This document shows, piece after piece, positions 9,036 through 17,786 of a stretch of DNA of 48,669 bases. Numbering within the stretch: position 1 is the stretch's first letter; each line of letters begins with the position of its first letter. The stretch is from Entomomonas sp964395065 (GTDB lineage Bacteria; Pseudomonadota; Gammaproteobacteria; Pseudomonadales; Pseudomonadaceae): the NCBI GenBank assembly GCA_964395065.1, contig CAYNAM010000003.1, positions 1-48,669 of the forward strand, written 5' to 3'. Below the pieces are notes generated by a model that saw only the letters and a program-made list of their open reading frames with translations, did no database searches and was not told where the DNA came from. A program made the position numbers and the translations under genes.

Positions 9036-9829
9036 TGACGCTTAATAGACTCATTAATTTTTCGGTAACAATGCCTCACCAAGCTGCCAGTTTGATACTG
9101 GTAGCGGCTAAAGAAGGTGATGCTGTAGCTCAAGCAAAGTTGGGGCAGCTTTTGTTAGACGGTTATGGCATTACGCAGGACTCAGTGCTTGCTTTTAAGT
9201 GGTTTAGTATTTCGGCAAAGAACGGTTGTTTACAAGGCACTAACATGCTTGGGCGCTGTTATGAAAATGGTTGGGGGTGCCCTATAAGTTATGAGAGGGC
9301 GGCCTACTATTATCAATTAGCCGCTGAAAAAGAATTCAGCTGGGGGCTTTATAATTTTGCGAACTTATTGGCAAAAGGAAAAGGTGTTGTAAAGGACTTG
9401 CAAAGAGCTTTTGACTTATATTATCAGGCAGCCCAAAAAGGTCATGCAAAATCAATGAATTTAGTGGGTAGGTTTTATGAAGAAGGGTGGTTGTTTACCC
9501 CAGATCTTGATAAAGCAACTGATTGGTATCGACGATCAGCCAGTGCGGGAGACTTTAGAGGACAATGTAGTTATGCTTCCGTATTAACAGCACAAGGTAA
9601 CGTTGATGAAGCAGTGATATGGCTAAAACAGTCGATGCAAACAGCAACGCATGGGTTTTTGCAAAAAATGGCCAGAGCGCTCTGTGAGTCGCCCCATCAA
9701 CCATTAAGAGCACTTTCTATTGAAATGTTTGAGCAGTGTGCACAGTGGGGTGATGATGAGGATAAAAAAGCTTATCAAGCAATTATCGAACAATCTATAG
9801 GTAAAAAACATGCTATTGCAAATTCCTAA
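9035..9829 (+). CDS. Sel1-repeat protein in the siderophore receptor operon
   Basis: 264 aa made of Sel1/TPR-like repeats (AKLGQLLLDGYGITQDSVLAF, LGRCYENGWGCPISYERAAY, NFANLLAKGKGVVKDLQRAF, VGRFYEEGWLFTPDLDKA), a fold that binds proteins. No signal peptide is seen, so it should be cytoplasmic. The ATG overlaps the receptor stop by one base, and its 3' end overlaps piuC by 20 bp, so the three genes are one operon. A Sel1 gene sits at the same place in Pseudomonas piu loci. Its task there is unknown to me. Confidence 0.8.
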   Translation: MTLNRLINFSVTMPHQAASLILVAAKEGDAVAQAKLGQLLLDGYGITQDSVLAFKWFSISAKNGCLQGTNMLGRCYENGWGCPISYERAAYYYQLAAEKEFSWGLYNFANLLAKGKGVVKDLQRAFDLYYQAAQKGHAKSMNLVGRFYEEGWLFTPDLDKATDWYRRSASAGDFRGQCSYASVLTAQGNVDEAVIWLKQSMQTATHGFLQKMARALCESPHQPLRALSIEMFEQCAQWGDDEDKKAYQAIIEQSIGKKHAIANS

Positions 9830-10490
9830 TGTGTTTTCTAAGGAAGAGGTTCGTTATATCCGTCAGCGTTTAGAACAAGCTAACTGGCAAAATGGGCAAT
9901 TAACTGCGGGGCACATCGCCATAAATTGTAAAGACAATGAGCAGCTTTCAGAGGAAGATCCTTTTGCTATTGAGCTAGGGGATGAGATTATTAAACGGTT
10001 AGGGAATCATCCGCTGTTTATTTCAGCCGCGCTACCTCATAAAGTATTTCCACCTATGTTTAACCGTTATCAGGGTGGAGGAACTTACGGCTTTCATGTC
10101 GATAATGCCATACGCAAACCTAAAACCAGCTCACAACGGGTTAGGACCGATGTTTCATCAACCTTATTTTTTAGTGAGCCTGAAGAGTATGAAGGCGGCG
10201 AGTTAGTTATTCAGGATACTTATGGGGAGCAGCGTGTACGTTTGCCTGCTGGTGATTTAGTTTTATATCCCTCAACCAGTTTGCATCAAGTGACACCAGT
10301 AACTTCCGGCGCGCGTTATGCTTCTTTTCTGTGGACGCAAAGCATGGTTCGCTCCGATGAGAAGCGGCGTTTATTATTTGATATGGATTGTGCTATACAA
10401 CAATTGGTGCAAGACGTGCCTAATCATCCATCCATCATTAAATTGTCTGGTAATTACCATAATTTATTAAGACAATGGGCTGAGATATAA
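9810..10490 (+). CDS. piuC: PiuC-type Fe(II)/2-oxoglutarate-dependent hydroxylase
   Basis: 226 aa, family length. The iron ligands are His96 and Asp98 (YGFHVDNA) and His159 (STSLHQVTPV); Arg169 (GARYASF) is placed to bind 2-oxoglutarate. These enzymes are encoded with catecholate receptors and are iron-regulated; the natural substrate is not established. The start overlaps the Sel1 gene by 20 bp. The short leader before the double-stranded helix (MLLQIPNVFSKEEV) matches the family start, so the chosen ATG is good. Confidence 0.9.
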   Translation: MLLQIPNVFSKEEVRYIRQRLEQANWQNGQLTAGHIAINCKDNEQLSEEDPFAIELGDEIIKRLGNHPLFISAALPHKVFPPMFNRYQGGGTYGFHVDNAIRKPKTSSQRVRTDVSSTLFFSEPEEYEGGELVIQDTYGEQRVRLPAGDLVLYPSTSLHQVTPVTSGARYASFLWTQSMVRSDEKRRLLFDMDCAIQQLVQDVPNHPSIIKLSGNYHNLLRQWAEI

Positions 10491-10584
10491 TCATTTGTAA
10501 AATAACTAAATACAATAAGCCTAAACATTTATTACGCTTTGTTTTATTATAGGGTGAGTTTAATAAAATAATGAAGGTAAGAAC

Positions 10585-11061
10585 ATGACAGCACCTCATC
10601 TCAATAAGAAAGTAAAAGATTTTACGGCGAGCGTCACAGGTACGCCTAATACGGTGACACTCTCTGAATTAGCAGGGAAAAATGTTGTGATTTACTTCTA
10701 TCCTAAAGACAGTACCCCTGGTTGCACAACAGAAGGTCAAGATTTTCGTGATCTTTATGATGAGTTTCTTGCGCTTGATACCGTTATATTTGGAGTTTCT
10801 AAAGACAGTTTAAAGTCTCATGAAAACTTTAAGGCAAAACAAAATTTTCCTTTTGAATTAATCAGTGATTCAGACGAAGCATTATGCCAACAATTTGACG
10901 TGATTAAGTTGAAAAAGCTATATGGTAAAGAGTATATGGGGATTGAGCGCAGTACATTCTTAATTGATAAGCAAGGGACATTGCGGCAAGAGTGGCGTAA
11001 AGTTAAAGTGGCAGGTCATGTAGAAGAAGTGCTGAGTGCGGTAAAATCATTGAAAGAATAG
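10585..11061 (+). CDS. bcp: Thioredoxin-dependent peroxiredoxin Bcp
   Basis: 158-aa PrxQ/Bcp family enzyme that reduces hydrogen peroxide and organic hydroperoxides. The peroxidatic Cys47 lies in YPKDSTPGCTTEG. The resolving cysteine that E. coli Bcp has five residues later is Gln52 here. The only other cysteine is Cys101 (ALCQQF), so it either uses that residue or works as a one-Cys enzyme. It stands alone, 94 bp after piuC and 69 bp before ribA. A possible -10 (TATTAT) lies just upstream in the gap. Confidence 0.9.
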   Translation: MTAPHLNKKVKDFTASVTGTPNTVTLSELAGKNVVIYFYPKDSTPGCTTEGQDFRDLYDEFLALDTVIFGVSKDSLKSHENFKAKQNFPFELISDSDEALCQQFDVIKLKKLYGKEYMGIERSTFLIDKQGTLRQEWRKVKVAGHVEEVLSAVKSLKE

Positions 11062-11130
11062 GTGGGAATAACTTATTTTTTTAAAAAAGTATATAATAAT
11101 TAATTAACTTTTTAGACTTAGGAGTCCTCG

Positions 11131-11754
11131 GTGGCTGTCGTTTTTGTTGCGTCCTCATTACTACCTACCCCTTTTGCTGTATTTACTATGCATGGTTTTT
11201 TAGATGAAGAAACGGGGATAGAGCATGTGGCTTTAACTTTAGGCGACGTAAAGACGCCAGCGCCTGTTCTTGGAAGAGTGCATTCAGAATGCTTAACAGG
11301 GGATGCTCTGTTTAGTTTACGCTGTGATTGTGGATTTCAGCTAGAAGCAGCCTTAAAAGCAATTGCCAAAGAGGGTAGGGGCGTATTACTTTATTTGCGT
11401 CAAGAAGGCAGGGGGATAGGGTTGTTAAATAAAATTAGAGCCTATGCCCTGCAAGATAAAGGTGCTGATACAGTGGAGGCCAATGAGCAGCTAGGTTTTC
11501 CAGCTGATATGCGAAAGTACACCATGTGTCGTCCAATGCTAGAACATTTAGGAATAAAGGCGGTTGAGTTGATGACGAATAACCCTAAAAAAATAGCTGC
11601 ATTAACCGAGTTGGGTATTACAGTAACTAGCCGTAAGCCTATCGAGTTTGGTAATAATCGTTACAATGAACGTTATTTAGCAACCAAAGCAAACAAAATG
11701 GGGCATTTACTCGGGTTGCAACACCAACAAGAATCACCAACTGATAATCACTGA
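11131..11754 (+). CDS. ribA: GTP cyclohydrolase II
   Basis: 207 aa; opens GTP to 2,5-diamino-6-ribosylamino-pyrimidinone 5'-phosphate, the first step of riboflavin synthesis. The zinc ligands Cys54, Cys65 and Cys67 (GRVHSECLTGD, SLRCDCGF) match the E. coli enzyme positions. The active-site segment LYLRQEGRGIGL and the guanine-binding NNRYNERYLATKANKMGHLL are present. The start is GTG, chosen because AGGAG (11120-11124) lies six bases upstream and no ATG fits. No FMN riboswitch can fit in the 69-bp gap before it. Confidence 0.93.
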   Translation: MAVVFVASSLLPTPFAVFTMHGFLDEETGIEHVALTLGDVKTPAPVLGRVHSECLTGDALFSLRCDCGFQLEAALKAIAKEGRGVLLYLRQEGRGIGLLNKIRAYALQDKGADTVEANEQLGFPADMRKYTMCRPMLEHLGIKAVELMTNNPKKIAALTELGITVTSRKPIEFGNNRYNERYLATKANKMGHLLGLQHQQESPTDNH

Positions 11755-11756
11755 TC

Positions 11757-12569
11757 ATGTCTATAAAATGGTGGGTTAGTTTCTTTTTATTATTTGTGAC
11801 GGTTGTTGCGTATGGTGATGAGTTAACCAAGCCAAAAATTATTAGCTTAACGCCCTCTTTTACCGATATGGTGGTTGACTTGGGGGCAACAGATCAGTTG
11901 GTGGGTGCATCTATACTGGATAAGCAGCGTATACCAGCCCTTAAAACAGTTGATTCTATTGGTAACTTTGGCAGTTATTCTTTAGAAAAAATAGTCAGTT
12001 TGAAGCCTGATATTGTTTTAATTTGGCCCTCGGCAATCAATTCAGCACAACAACAACAGCTTACTTCACTGGGTATCAAAGTCATCAGCCGAGATCCTCA
12101 GACATTGAAGGAACTGGGCAATGACATTGTTTATTTAGGAAAGCAAATTGGCAAAGAAGAAGAGGGTGAGCAACTTGCCAAGCGATTACAAGCAGAGTTA
12201 ACACAACTTAAAAATCAATATTATCGAGAAAAGCCCCTAACTGTATTTTATCAGGTATGGGATAAGCCGATGTACACCCTAGGTAAAAAGCAAATCATCA
12301 ATGATGCATTAAATATTTGTGGTGCTAGAAATATTTTTGATGATATTGATCTATCAGCCCCTCAGGTGAATATAGAGAGTGTATTAGCGCGTAATCCACA
12401 GGTGATCATTTCCTCTAATCAGGCGTTGCTAGACAGTTGGCGACCATGGACAAATCTTTCTGCTGTAGCGAACAACAAACTCATTTTATTTCAAGATGAT
12501 CGAATAGCCCGGCCAAGTATTGAAATGGTTGAGGCGATTAAAAAACTTTGTCATCAACTGAATGACTAA
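11757..12569 (+). CDS. btuF: Periplasmic cobalamin-binding protein BtuF-like
   Basis: 270 aa, similar length to BtuF. A signal peptide (about residues 1-20, WWVSFFLLFVTVVAYG) precedes a type III solute-binding fold (IISLTPSFTDMVVDLGA, IVSLKPDIVLIWPSAIN, YQVWDKPMYTLGKKQIINDA). It would deliver vitamin B12 to BtuCD, but no btuC or btuD is adjacent. It starts two bases after ribA ends, so it is likely cotranscribed with it. The family also includes haem and iron-siderophore binding proteins, so cobalamin is likely but not certain. Confidence 0.82.
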   Translation: MSIKWWVSFFLLFVTVVAYGDELTKPKIISLTPSFTDMVVDLGATDQLVGASILDKQRIPALKTVDSIGNFGSYSLEKIVSLKPDIVLIWPSAINSAQQQQLTSLGIKVISRDPQTLKELGNDIVYLGKQIGKEEEGEQLAKRLQAELTQLKNQYYREKPLTVFYQVWDKPMYTLGKKQIINDALNICGARNIFDDIDLSAPQVNIESVLARNPQVIISSNQALLDSWRPWTNLSAVANNKLILFQDDRIARPSIEMVEAIKKLCHQLND

Positions 12570-12592
12570 GAAAACTTCTGTCATTTTTAATT

Positions 12593-12627
12593 AAAAGAGA
12601 TCATTGGGTTAGAATGATCTCTTTTTT
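12593..12627. terminator. Bidirectional Rho-independent terminator
   Basis: AGAGATCATT (12596-12605) pairs perfectly with AATGATCTCT (12613-12622) around a seven-base loop. A T-run follows on the plus strand (to 12627), and AAAA precedes the stem, giving a T-run on the minus strand. It sits between convergent btuF and the ABC importer operon and can end both. Confidence 0.9.
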
Positions 12628-12644
12628 ATGGTAGGTATATTTTA

Positions 12645-13958
12645 TTATTTAGGACTTAATGCTGTGGCAGCTTGGTAGGGTTGCATAATTTGGTCAGCTT
12701 TTTGTTGTGCCGCTTTAGCGGCTTGCTCAACGCTGTAGTTTTTATCATTGACTAATGCTGCCAGTTGATCTTCCATGGCTTTGCGTACGGCAACGGTTTC
12801 ATAGGTCGCATACCAAGGGTGGGCGAATTTTAATTGCTCTAATGCAATTTTAGCACGTGGGTCCTTGGTTAAATAGTCTTTCATTTCGGGCAAATCATAG
12901 GCCGCCATTCGAGGAGCAAAGTAACCTGTGAATCGGCTCCAGCTGCCATTTATTTCTGGACTAACTAAGTAGTTTAAAAACTGATAGGCTGCTTTTTTTT
13001 GCGCTTCGGAGATTCCTGTAAAGCTAACAAGACTAGCTCCACCAATAATCACAGCTTGTCTTTCTTTCGCAGGTAGCATGGCGACCTCCATATCAAAGTT
13101 TTTTGCGTTATCACGCATAAACCCTAATGCACCAGTACTTAAGACGGCCATTCCTAGTTTTCCAGAAAAGAAGTTGGCGCTGATTTGTTTGGAGTTGAGA
13201 ACACCGGCTGGCATAACCTCATGTTTATATACTAAGTCACGCCAGAATTGTAAGGTGCCTTTGGTGGTTGGGCTATCATAAAACACTTCGCCGGGATAGT
13301 CGGGATTATTGAATTGTCCGCCATTGGCATGAACTAATGTGGATAATGTCCAGCCACCATAGTCATTATTAGTGCTTGGTAACATGATACCCCATTGGCC
13401 TTCGGATTTGTTGGTTAGTTTTTTCGCAACACTTACCAGTTCATCCCATGTCTTAGGGGGGGCTTTGATGCCTGCTTTATCGAACAATGTTTTATTGTAG
13501 TACAAAATGGGGGTGGAGTTATGGAAAGGGATACCATAGGTTTTTCCCATTACTTGAGCATTTTTATGAACGGCCGGCCAAAAGTTTTTTGTTAAAAAAT
13601 CGTTTGCTGATACCTTTGATGGATCGTATTTAAATAACTCATCCATAGGTAATATCATGTTTTTGAGGGCGAGGTCCACTGTGTAGTTTGCTGACATGAT
13701 AACCAATGCAGGTGGTTGCCCTGCCTTTGTAGCAGCTTCTGCTTTCATTTTGGTTGTGTCATAGTCGCCTGTGAAAATTCCTCTGACTTCTACTTCGTTT
13801 TGTGATTGATTAAATTCTTTAATCACACGTGTCATTTCCATCGTTAGTTTTCCATCTACTGGAGCAGGAAACATAAAGTCGATTTTTTCTTTAGCTAATG
13901 CATTATTGAGGGTAAATAGTCCAATTGCACAGGCTGTGATTAGTTTTGCTTTACTCAT
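12645..13958 (-). CDS. ABC importer substrate-binding protein, UgpB-like (glycerophosphodiester/glycerol-3-phosphate)
   Basis: 437-aa periplasmic protein with a signal peptide (MSKAKLITACAIGLFTLNNALA). The extracellular solute-binding family 1 signature is clear (MTRVIKEFNQSQNEVEVRG, YGIPFHNSTPILYYNKTLFD, PPKTWDELVSVAKKL). It resembles UgpB, which binds glycerol-3-phosphate and glycerophosphocholine. It is the last gene of a five-gene operon; its ATG directly follows the ATPase stop (TAAATG), with GGAGGGG as ribosome site. The presence of gpdQ in the operon and a Pho box upstream supports a phosphodiester ligand. A plain sugar ligand cannot be excluded from sequence alone. Confidence 0.85.
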   Translation of the reverse strand: MSKAKLITACAIGLFTLNNALAKEKIDFMFPAPVDGKLTMEMTRVIKEFNQSQNEVEVRGIFTGDYDTTKMKAEAATKAGQPPALVIMSANYTVDLALKNMILPMDELFKYDPSKVSANDFLTKNFWPAVHKNAQVMGKTYGIPFHNSTPILYYNKTLFDKAGIKAPPKTWDELVSVAKKLTNKSEGQWGIMLPSTNNDYGGWTLSTLVHANGGQFNNPDYPGEVFYDSPTTKGTLQFWRDLVYKHEVMPAGVLNSKQISANFFSGKLGMAVLSTGALGFMRDNAKNFDMEVAMLPAKERQAVIIGGASLVSFTGISEAQKKAAYQFLNYLVSPEINGSWSRFTGYFAPRMAAYDLPEMKDYLTKDPRAKIALEQLKFAHPWYATYETVAVRKAMEDQLAALVNDKNYSVEQAAKAAQQKADQIMQPYQAATALSPK

Positions 13959-15044
13959 TTACCCCTCCACTAGTAGGTTTTTTTGAGTGTCTGTTGAGAA
14001 AAAATAAATTTTATTTGTATTAATATAAAGTTTAATTTTTTGCTTTAATTTTGGAGCCATGCCTTGGTTTGCTTTACGGTATTGGATGGTGCCAAAAGCT
14101 GTATAGGCTTGAATTAAGTATTCAGCTCCGTGTAATTCTCTATTTTGAATTTCAGCATCAATGGAGATGTCATTGCTTGTATTAGTGAATGCTTCTTCTT
14201 GAATATGCTCAGGTCTAATGCCTAAATACACATCAGACCTTTTGTAAGGGGATTGAGTATTAGGAATTGCTAACGTTTGTTCTCCTAGTATGATGGTATT
14301 TTGTTGGCAGGGCAGCTTTAAAATATTCATGGCAGGTGTGCCAATGAATGTTGCCACAAATAAATTATCAGGTTTATCGTATAATTCTTGTGGTGTTCCT
14401 ATCTGTTGTAAACTACCTTTATTCAAAACGATGATGCGATCTGCCATGGTCATGGCTTCTATTTGATCGTGGGTAACATAAACAGTCGTGGTTTTTAAGG
14501 TGTTATGGAGATCCATAATGCCTTGTCTAACCTCGACCCTTAGTTTAGCATCAAGATTAGATAGCGGCTCATCCATCAAAAATAATTCGGGATCACGGAC
14601 AATGGCTCTTGCCATAGCAACACGTTGACGTTGTCCTCCTGATAGCTCTTTGGGTTTACGTTTAAGTAGGGGGTCAAGTTGAAGCATTTTGGCAACTTTT
14701 TGTACTTTTTCAGGAAATAGGCTTTTATCCTCTCCTCTCACTTTCATACCAAACGTAATATTTTTTTCCACTGACATGTGAGGAAATAACGCATAGTTTT
14801 GAAAAATTAATGAGAAGTTACGTTTTCTAGGTTCCCATTGGCTTATGTCTTGCTGGTTAAATAAAATGTGACCACTGGAAACGTAATCTAAACCTGCCAA
14901 AATACGTAGTAATGTACTTTTACCACACCCTGAGGGGCCAACTAATACTAAAAATTCTCCTTTTTTTATGTCGAGATTAATGTTGTTTAAAATACAATGT
15001 TGGTCAAAACTTTTTGTTATATCCTTGAGCTGAATAAATGACAT
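13959..15044 (-). CDS. ABC importer ATP-binding protein, UgpC/MalK type
   Basis: 361 aa, MalK-class length. It has Walker A GPSGCGKSTLLRILAGL, signature LSGGQRQRVAMARA, Walker B LFLMDEPLSNLDAKL, the H-loop THDQIEAMT, and a C-terminal TOBE-type regulatory domain (GIRPEHI...). It powers import through the two permeases encoded upstream. I start it at the ATG at 15044 rather than the TTG three bases before: AGGAGA then lies at a normal distance of about eight bases. It follows the gpdQ stop by three bases. Confidence 0.9.
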   Translation of the reverse strand: MSFIQLKDITKSFDQHCILNNINLDIKKGEFLVLVGPSGCGKSTLLRILAGLDYVSSGHILFNQQDISQWEPRKRNFSLIFQNYALFPHMSVEKNITFGMKVRGEDKSLFPEKVQKVAKMLQLDPLLKRKPKELSGGQRQRVAMARAIVRDPELFLMDEPLSNLDAKLRVEVRQGIMDLHNTLKTTTVYVTHDQIEAMTMADRIIVLNKGSLQQIGTPQELYDKPDNLFVATFIGTPAMNILKLPCQQNTIILGEQTLAIPNTQSPYKRSDVYLGIRPEHIQEEAFTNTSNDISIDAEIQNRELHGAEYLIQAYTAFGTIQYRKANQGMAPKLKQKIKLYINTNKIYFFSTDTQKNLLVEG

Positions 15045-15047
15045 CAA

Positions 15048-15866
15048 TTAGTCTCCTGGACAACTAATGGCAGATTCATAGCGATAGGGACCAGATATTT
15101 GTGTTAATGGTTGACTATAGGTTACAAGACCTGTTTTAGGAACGAGTCGATGCATAAGCATAGCAGCAGGCTCTAAGCAATAGAGGTCTGTAGGGTCGGT
15201 TGAGCTATAAGGAACTTGATGAACTGTTCCTGGGGCAGAAGCGATAATAGTTTGTTTGTATTGGGTAAACATGGTTCTATGGACATGACCACAGAAAATT
15301 CGGATTAGGTGCGGGTATTTATCTATTAGTTTTAGTAATTCATGTCCATTTTGACAACTTATTCTATCCATTTGCAAGTTACCCAAGGCCACAGGTGGAT
15401 GGTGCATAAATAAATAACTTGGTTTGTTGGACTGTTCGAGGGCATTGTCTAACCATTGCAGTGTATAATCACTGAGTCGCCCTGCATGTGTGCCTGGTTC
15501 AGTTGAGTCAATGAACAGTAATTGTGCTTCATCATGCTCCACTTTATAGGCAATTTGTTGGGGGTTATCGCCTAATAAAGGGCAAAGGGGGTGGAATGCT
15601 TTTAAAAAAAAGGATTTGTTATCATGATTTCCTGGTACGATTAAAATGGGATATTGTAAGTGTCCTAATATGCGCTTTGCTACTTTGTATTCATTTTCTA
15701 ATCCACAATTGGTAATATCGCCTGTAATGATAACTGCATCAGGCTTTTCAGTTAATGAGTTGATGCGATTAACCACTTCAGCATTGGCCGTGTTGGTGTC
15801 GATAAAATCATATAATTTCCGACCATCACTACGAAAATGTAAATCAGAAATATGAGCAAATAACAT
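15048..15866 (-). CDS. gpdQ: Glycerophosphodiesterase GpdQ (binuclear metallophosphoesterase)
   Basis: 272 aa, close to the 274-aa Enterobacter aerogenes GpdQ, a broad phosphodiesterase that releases glycerol-3-phosphate from glycerophosphodiesters. The metal ligands fall at the same numbers: Asp8 and His10 (HISDLHF), Asp50 (ITGDIT), Asn80 (PGNHD) and His156 (FMHHPP), with His194 and His196 (CGHVH) one residue earlier. PGTVHQVPY and a C-terminal ISCP also match that enzyme. No signal peptide is present, so it acts in the cytoplasm on imported substrate. It lies inside the importer operon between the second permease and the ATPase. Confidence 0.92.
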   Translation of the reverse strand: MLFAHISDLHFRSDGRKLYDFIDTNTANAEVVNRINSLTEKPDAVIITGDITNCGLENEYKVAKRILGHLQYPILIVPGNHDNKSFFLKAFHPLCPLLGDNPQQIAYKVEHDEAQLLFIDSTEPGTHAGRLSDYTLQWLDNALEQSNKPSYLFMHHPPVALGNLQMDRISCQNGHELLKLIDKYPHLIRIFCGHVHRTMFTQYKQTIIASAPGTVHQVPYSSTDPTDLYCLEPAAMLMHRLVPKTGLVTYSQPLTQISGPYRYESAISCPGD

Positions 15867-15877
15867 ATAAAATCCTC

Positions 15878-16720
15878 TTATTTGATACCAGAAAATCCAA
15901 AACTACTCAAAAATTGTTTTTGGAATAGAATAAACACTAACATTAAAGGAAAGCACACGAGGAGGGTACCAGCGCTGATGACGCCCCACTGCCCACCAGA
16001 TTCAGCCCCCATCGCGAAAGAGACTAAGCCTACGGTTAATACTTGTTGTGAGGGGTCGTTTAATGTCATTAACGGCCAAACGTATTCATTCCAATGGTAA
16101 GTGATGCTAACAGTCGCAAAGGCTAATAGGGCAGGTTTTGTCATGGGAAGCAGCACATAAATTATAGTCTGCCACCAACGACATCCCTCCATGAGTGCGG
16201 CATCTTCTAATTCTTTTGGAATGTTTAAAAAAGCTTGTCGCATTAGAAAAACACCGAAAGCTGATGCAAAATAAGGCATCATGGTACCAAACAGTGTATT
16301 GAGTAACCCTAACTCTTTTAGTGTCATCATATTGGGAACCATCATAATGACTGGCATAATCATTAGTTGGATAAGTAGTAGGTAAAATAAAACAGTTTTT
16401 CCTCTAAACTCATGATATGCAAATACATAACCAGCGGTCGTAATGGTGATAAGCTGAATGATGAATGTCCCTACTGAAAAGATAATGGTATTGATATAAA
16501 GTGTTGGCCAGTCAGCACTGCCCCAAGCTAATTTAAAATTTTCTAAAGAAAGAGGTAGCCTTGGTAAAATTGAGGCCATGTCTAAACTAAAGCTATCCTC
16601 ACTAATAGATGAAGAAATCATCCATAAAAAAGGGCTTAACCATAGGATAGCTGTGCAGATTAGGATGATAGGTAAAGTGATAAGCCATATGCGTCGCCCC
16701 ACTGAAGCATTAGTGTTCAT
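15878..16720 (-). CDS. ABC importer permease, UgpE/MalG type
   Basis: 280-aa inner-membrane permease with six predicted membrane segments and the binding-protein-dependent transport EAA motif (ELEDAALMEGCRWWQTIIYV), which docks the ATPase. I chose the ATG at 16720 instead of a GTG nine bases earlier because AAAGG lies about eight bases before it. It overlaps the first permease gene by 11 bp. It pairs with the upstream permease to form the channel. Confidence 0.88.
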   Translation of the reverse strand: MNTNASVGRRIWLITLPIILICTAILWLSPFLWMISSSISEDSFSLDMASILPRLPLSLENFKLAWGSADWPTLYINTIIFSVGTFIIQLITITTAGYVFAYHEFRGKTVLFYLLLIQLMIMPVIMMVPNMMTLKELGLLNTLFGTMMPYFASAFGVFLMRQAFLNIPKELEDAALMEGCRWWQTIIYVLLPMTKPALLAFATVSITYHWNEYVWPLMTLNDPSQQVLTVGLVSFAMGAESGGQWGVISAGTLLVCFPLMLVFILFQKQFLSSFGFSGIK

Positions 16721-17582
16721 AGTGGACACCTTTTTCTAGAATACGTAGATTAAATACAGAGAAGCCAAAAAGTAAAACTAAAGAAATAAACGTAGCTGCT
16801 GATGCTTTGCCAATATCATGACTGTTGAGGGCGAGGTCTTGGATATAGTAGAGTAAAACAGATGTTGAGTTACTAGGGCCGCCTTGTGTCATTACAACAA
16901 CATGGTCTATTTGGGTTATTGAGTAAATAAGGGCGATAATGACAACGAAATTAATAGTGGGTCTTAATAGTGGAAGCGTGATGTGGAAAAAAATCTGTCG
17001 TCGTGATGCGCCCTCCATAATTGCTGCCTCTCGCGCAGATGTAGGCATCGCTTGCAGTCCCGCTAAGAAGAAGAGTATGTAATAACCTGCAAATTTCCAA
17101 ATGCCAACGATACTCAGAGCAATCAATGCTGATTGGCTCATTCCTAAATAATTGGTATTCATAGGTCCAAACCATTTAGCAAGGTAGTAGTCTAATAACC
17201 CGAGATTGGGAATAAAGATAAAGGTCCAAATGGTGGCAGCACTAACCAGTGGGATAATGGTAGGGAAAAAGAAAGCTGTTCTTAACCAGCGATTAATGCG
17301 TTTATTTTCCCAAAGAATGACCGCTAAAAATAAAGCGAGTAATACACCAGGTATTACGGTGAGCAAAATATAAATGACGTTGTTTTTTAGTGATAACCAG
17401 AAGATAGGATCATCAAATAAGCGATAAAAATTCGCAAGGCCAACAAATTTTTCTCCATCAATTGCATAGCGAGAGTCATAGAGGCTATCAGAGAATGAGC
17501 GGAATAAAGGCAGGTAGGTAAATAAAATAAGAAAGATAAAGGTTGGCGCAAGGATAAGGTACAAATAGATTTTTTTAAGCAT
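16710..17582 (-). CDS. ABC importer permease, UgpA/MalF type
   Basis: 290 aa, six predicted membrane segments. It has the opening LKKIYLYLILAPTFIFLILF and the EAA loop (SAREAAIMEGASRRQIFFHI). This is the first gene of the operon permease-permease-gpdQ-ATPase-binding protein. The ribosome site is poor. A Pho box with a -10 element lies 40-73 bp upstream, so transcription should rise when phosphate is scarce. Confidence 0.88.
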   Translation of the reverse strand: MLKKIYLYLILAPTFIFLILFTYLPLFRSFSDSLYDSRYAIDGEKFVGLANFYRLFDDPIFWLSLKNNVIYILLTVIPGVLLALFLAVILWENKRINRWLRTAFFFPTIIPLVSAATIWTFIFIPNLGLLDYYLAKWFGPMNTNYLGMSQSALIALSIVGIWKFAGYYILFFLAGLQAMPTSAREAAIMEGASRRQIFFHITLPLLRPTINFVVIIALIYSITQIDHVVVMTQGGPSNSTSVLLYYIQDLALNSHDIGKASAATFISLVLLFGFSVFNLRILEKGVHYEH

Positions 17583-17621
17583 AGTATGGATAAAACACTT
17601 TTGTCACTAAATATCTTAGGT

Positions 17622-17655
17622 ATCTTACGACTAAAGTATGACATAATGATGACAG
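17622..17655 (-). promoter_or_regulatory. Pho box and PhoB-type promoter of the gpdQ importer operon
   Basis: On the minus strand CTGTCAT (17655-17649), a four-base spacer CATT, and ATGTCAT (17644-17638) form the two direct repeats of a Pho box with exact 7-4-7 spacing. The second repeat differs from the first by one base. Ten bases further lies a -10-like TAAGAT (17627-17622), as in PhoB-activated promoters that lack a normal -35. The first gene starts about 40 bp after the -10. The rest of the 204-bp gap up to citB shows nothing else clear. Confidence 0.72.
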
Positions 17656-17786
17656 CCGAGTTTTAAATAAACGAGGGTATAATGTTGGAGGGGATAAGTC
17701 TTTAGTATTTGCTTCTTATGATAATATTTTCAACAACTCCATTACCCCTGTTGGGAGTAACCTGGCACATTTTTTAGGTCGACGTG

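Noticed and set aside
11062..11130. FMN riboswitch before ribA
   Set aside because: The 69-bp gap is too short for the aptamer and shows none of its conserved blocks.
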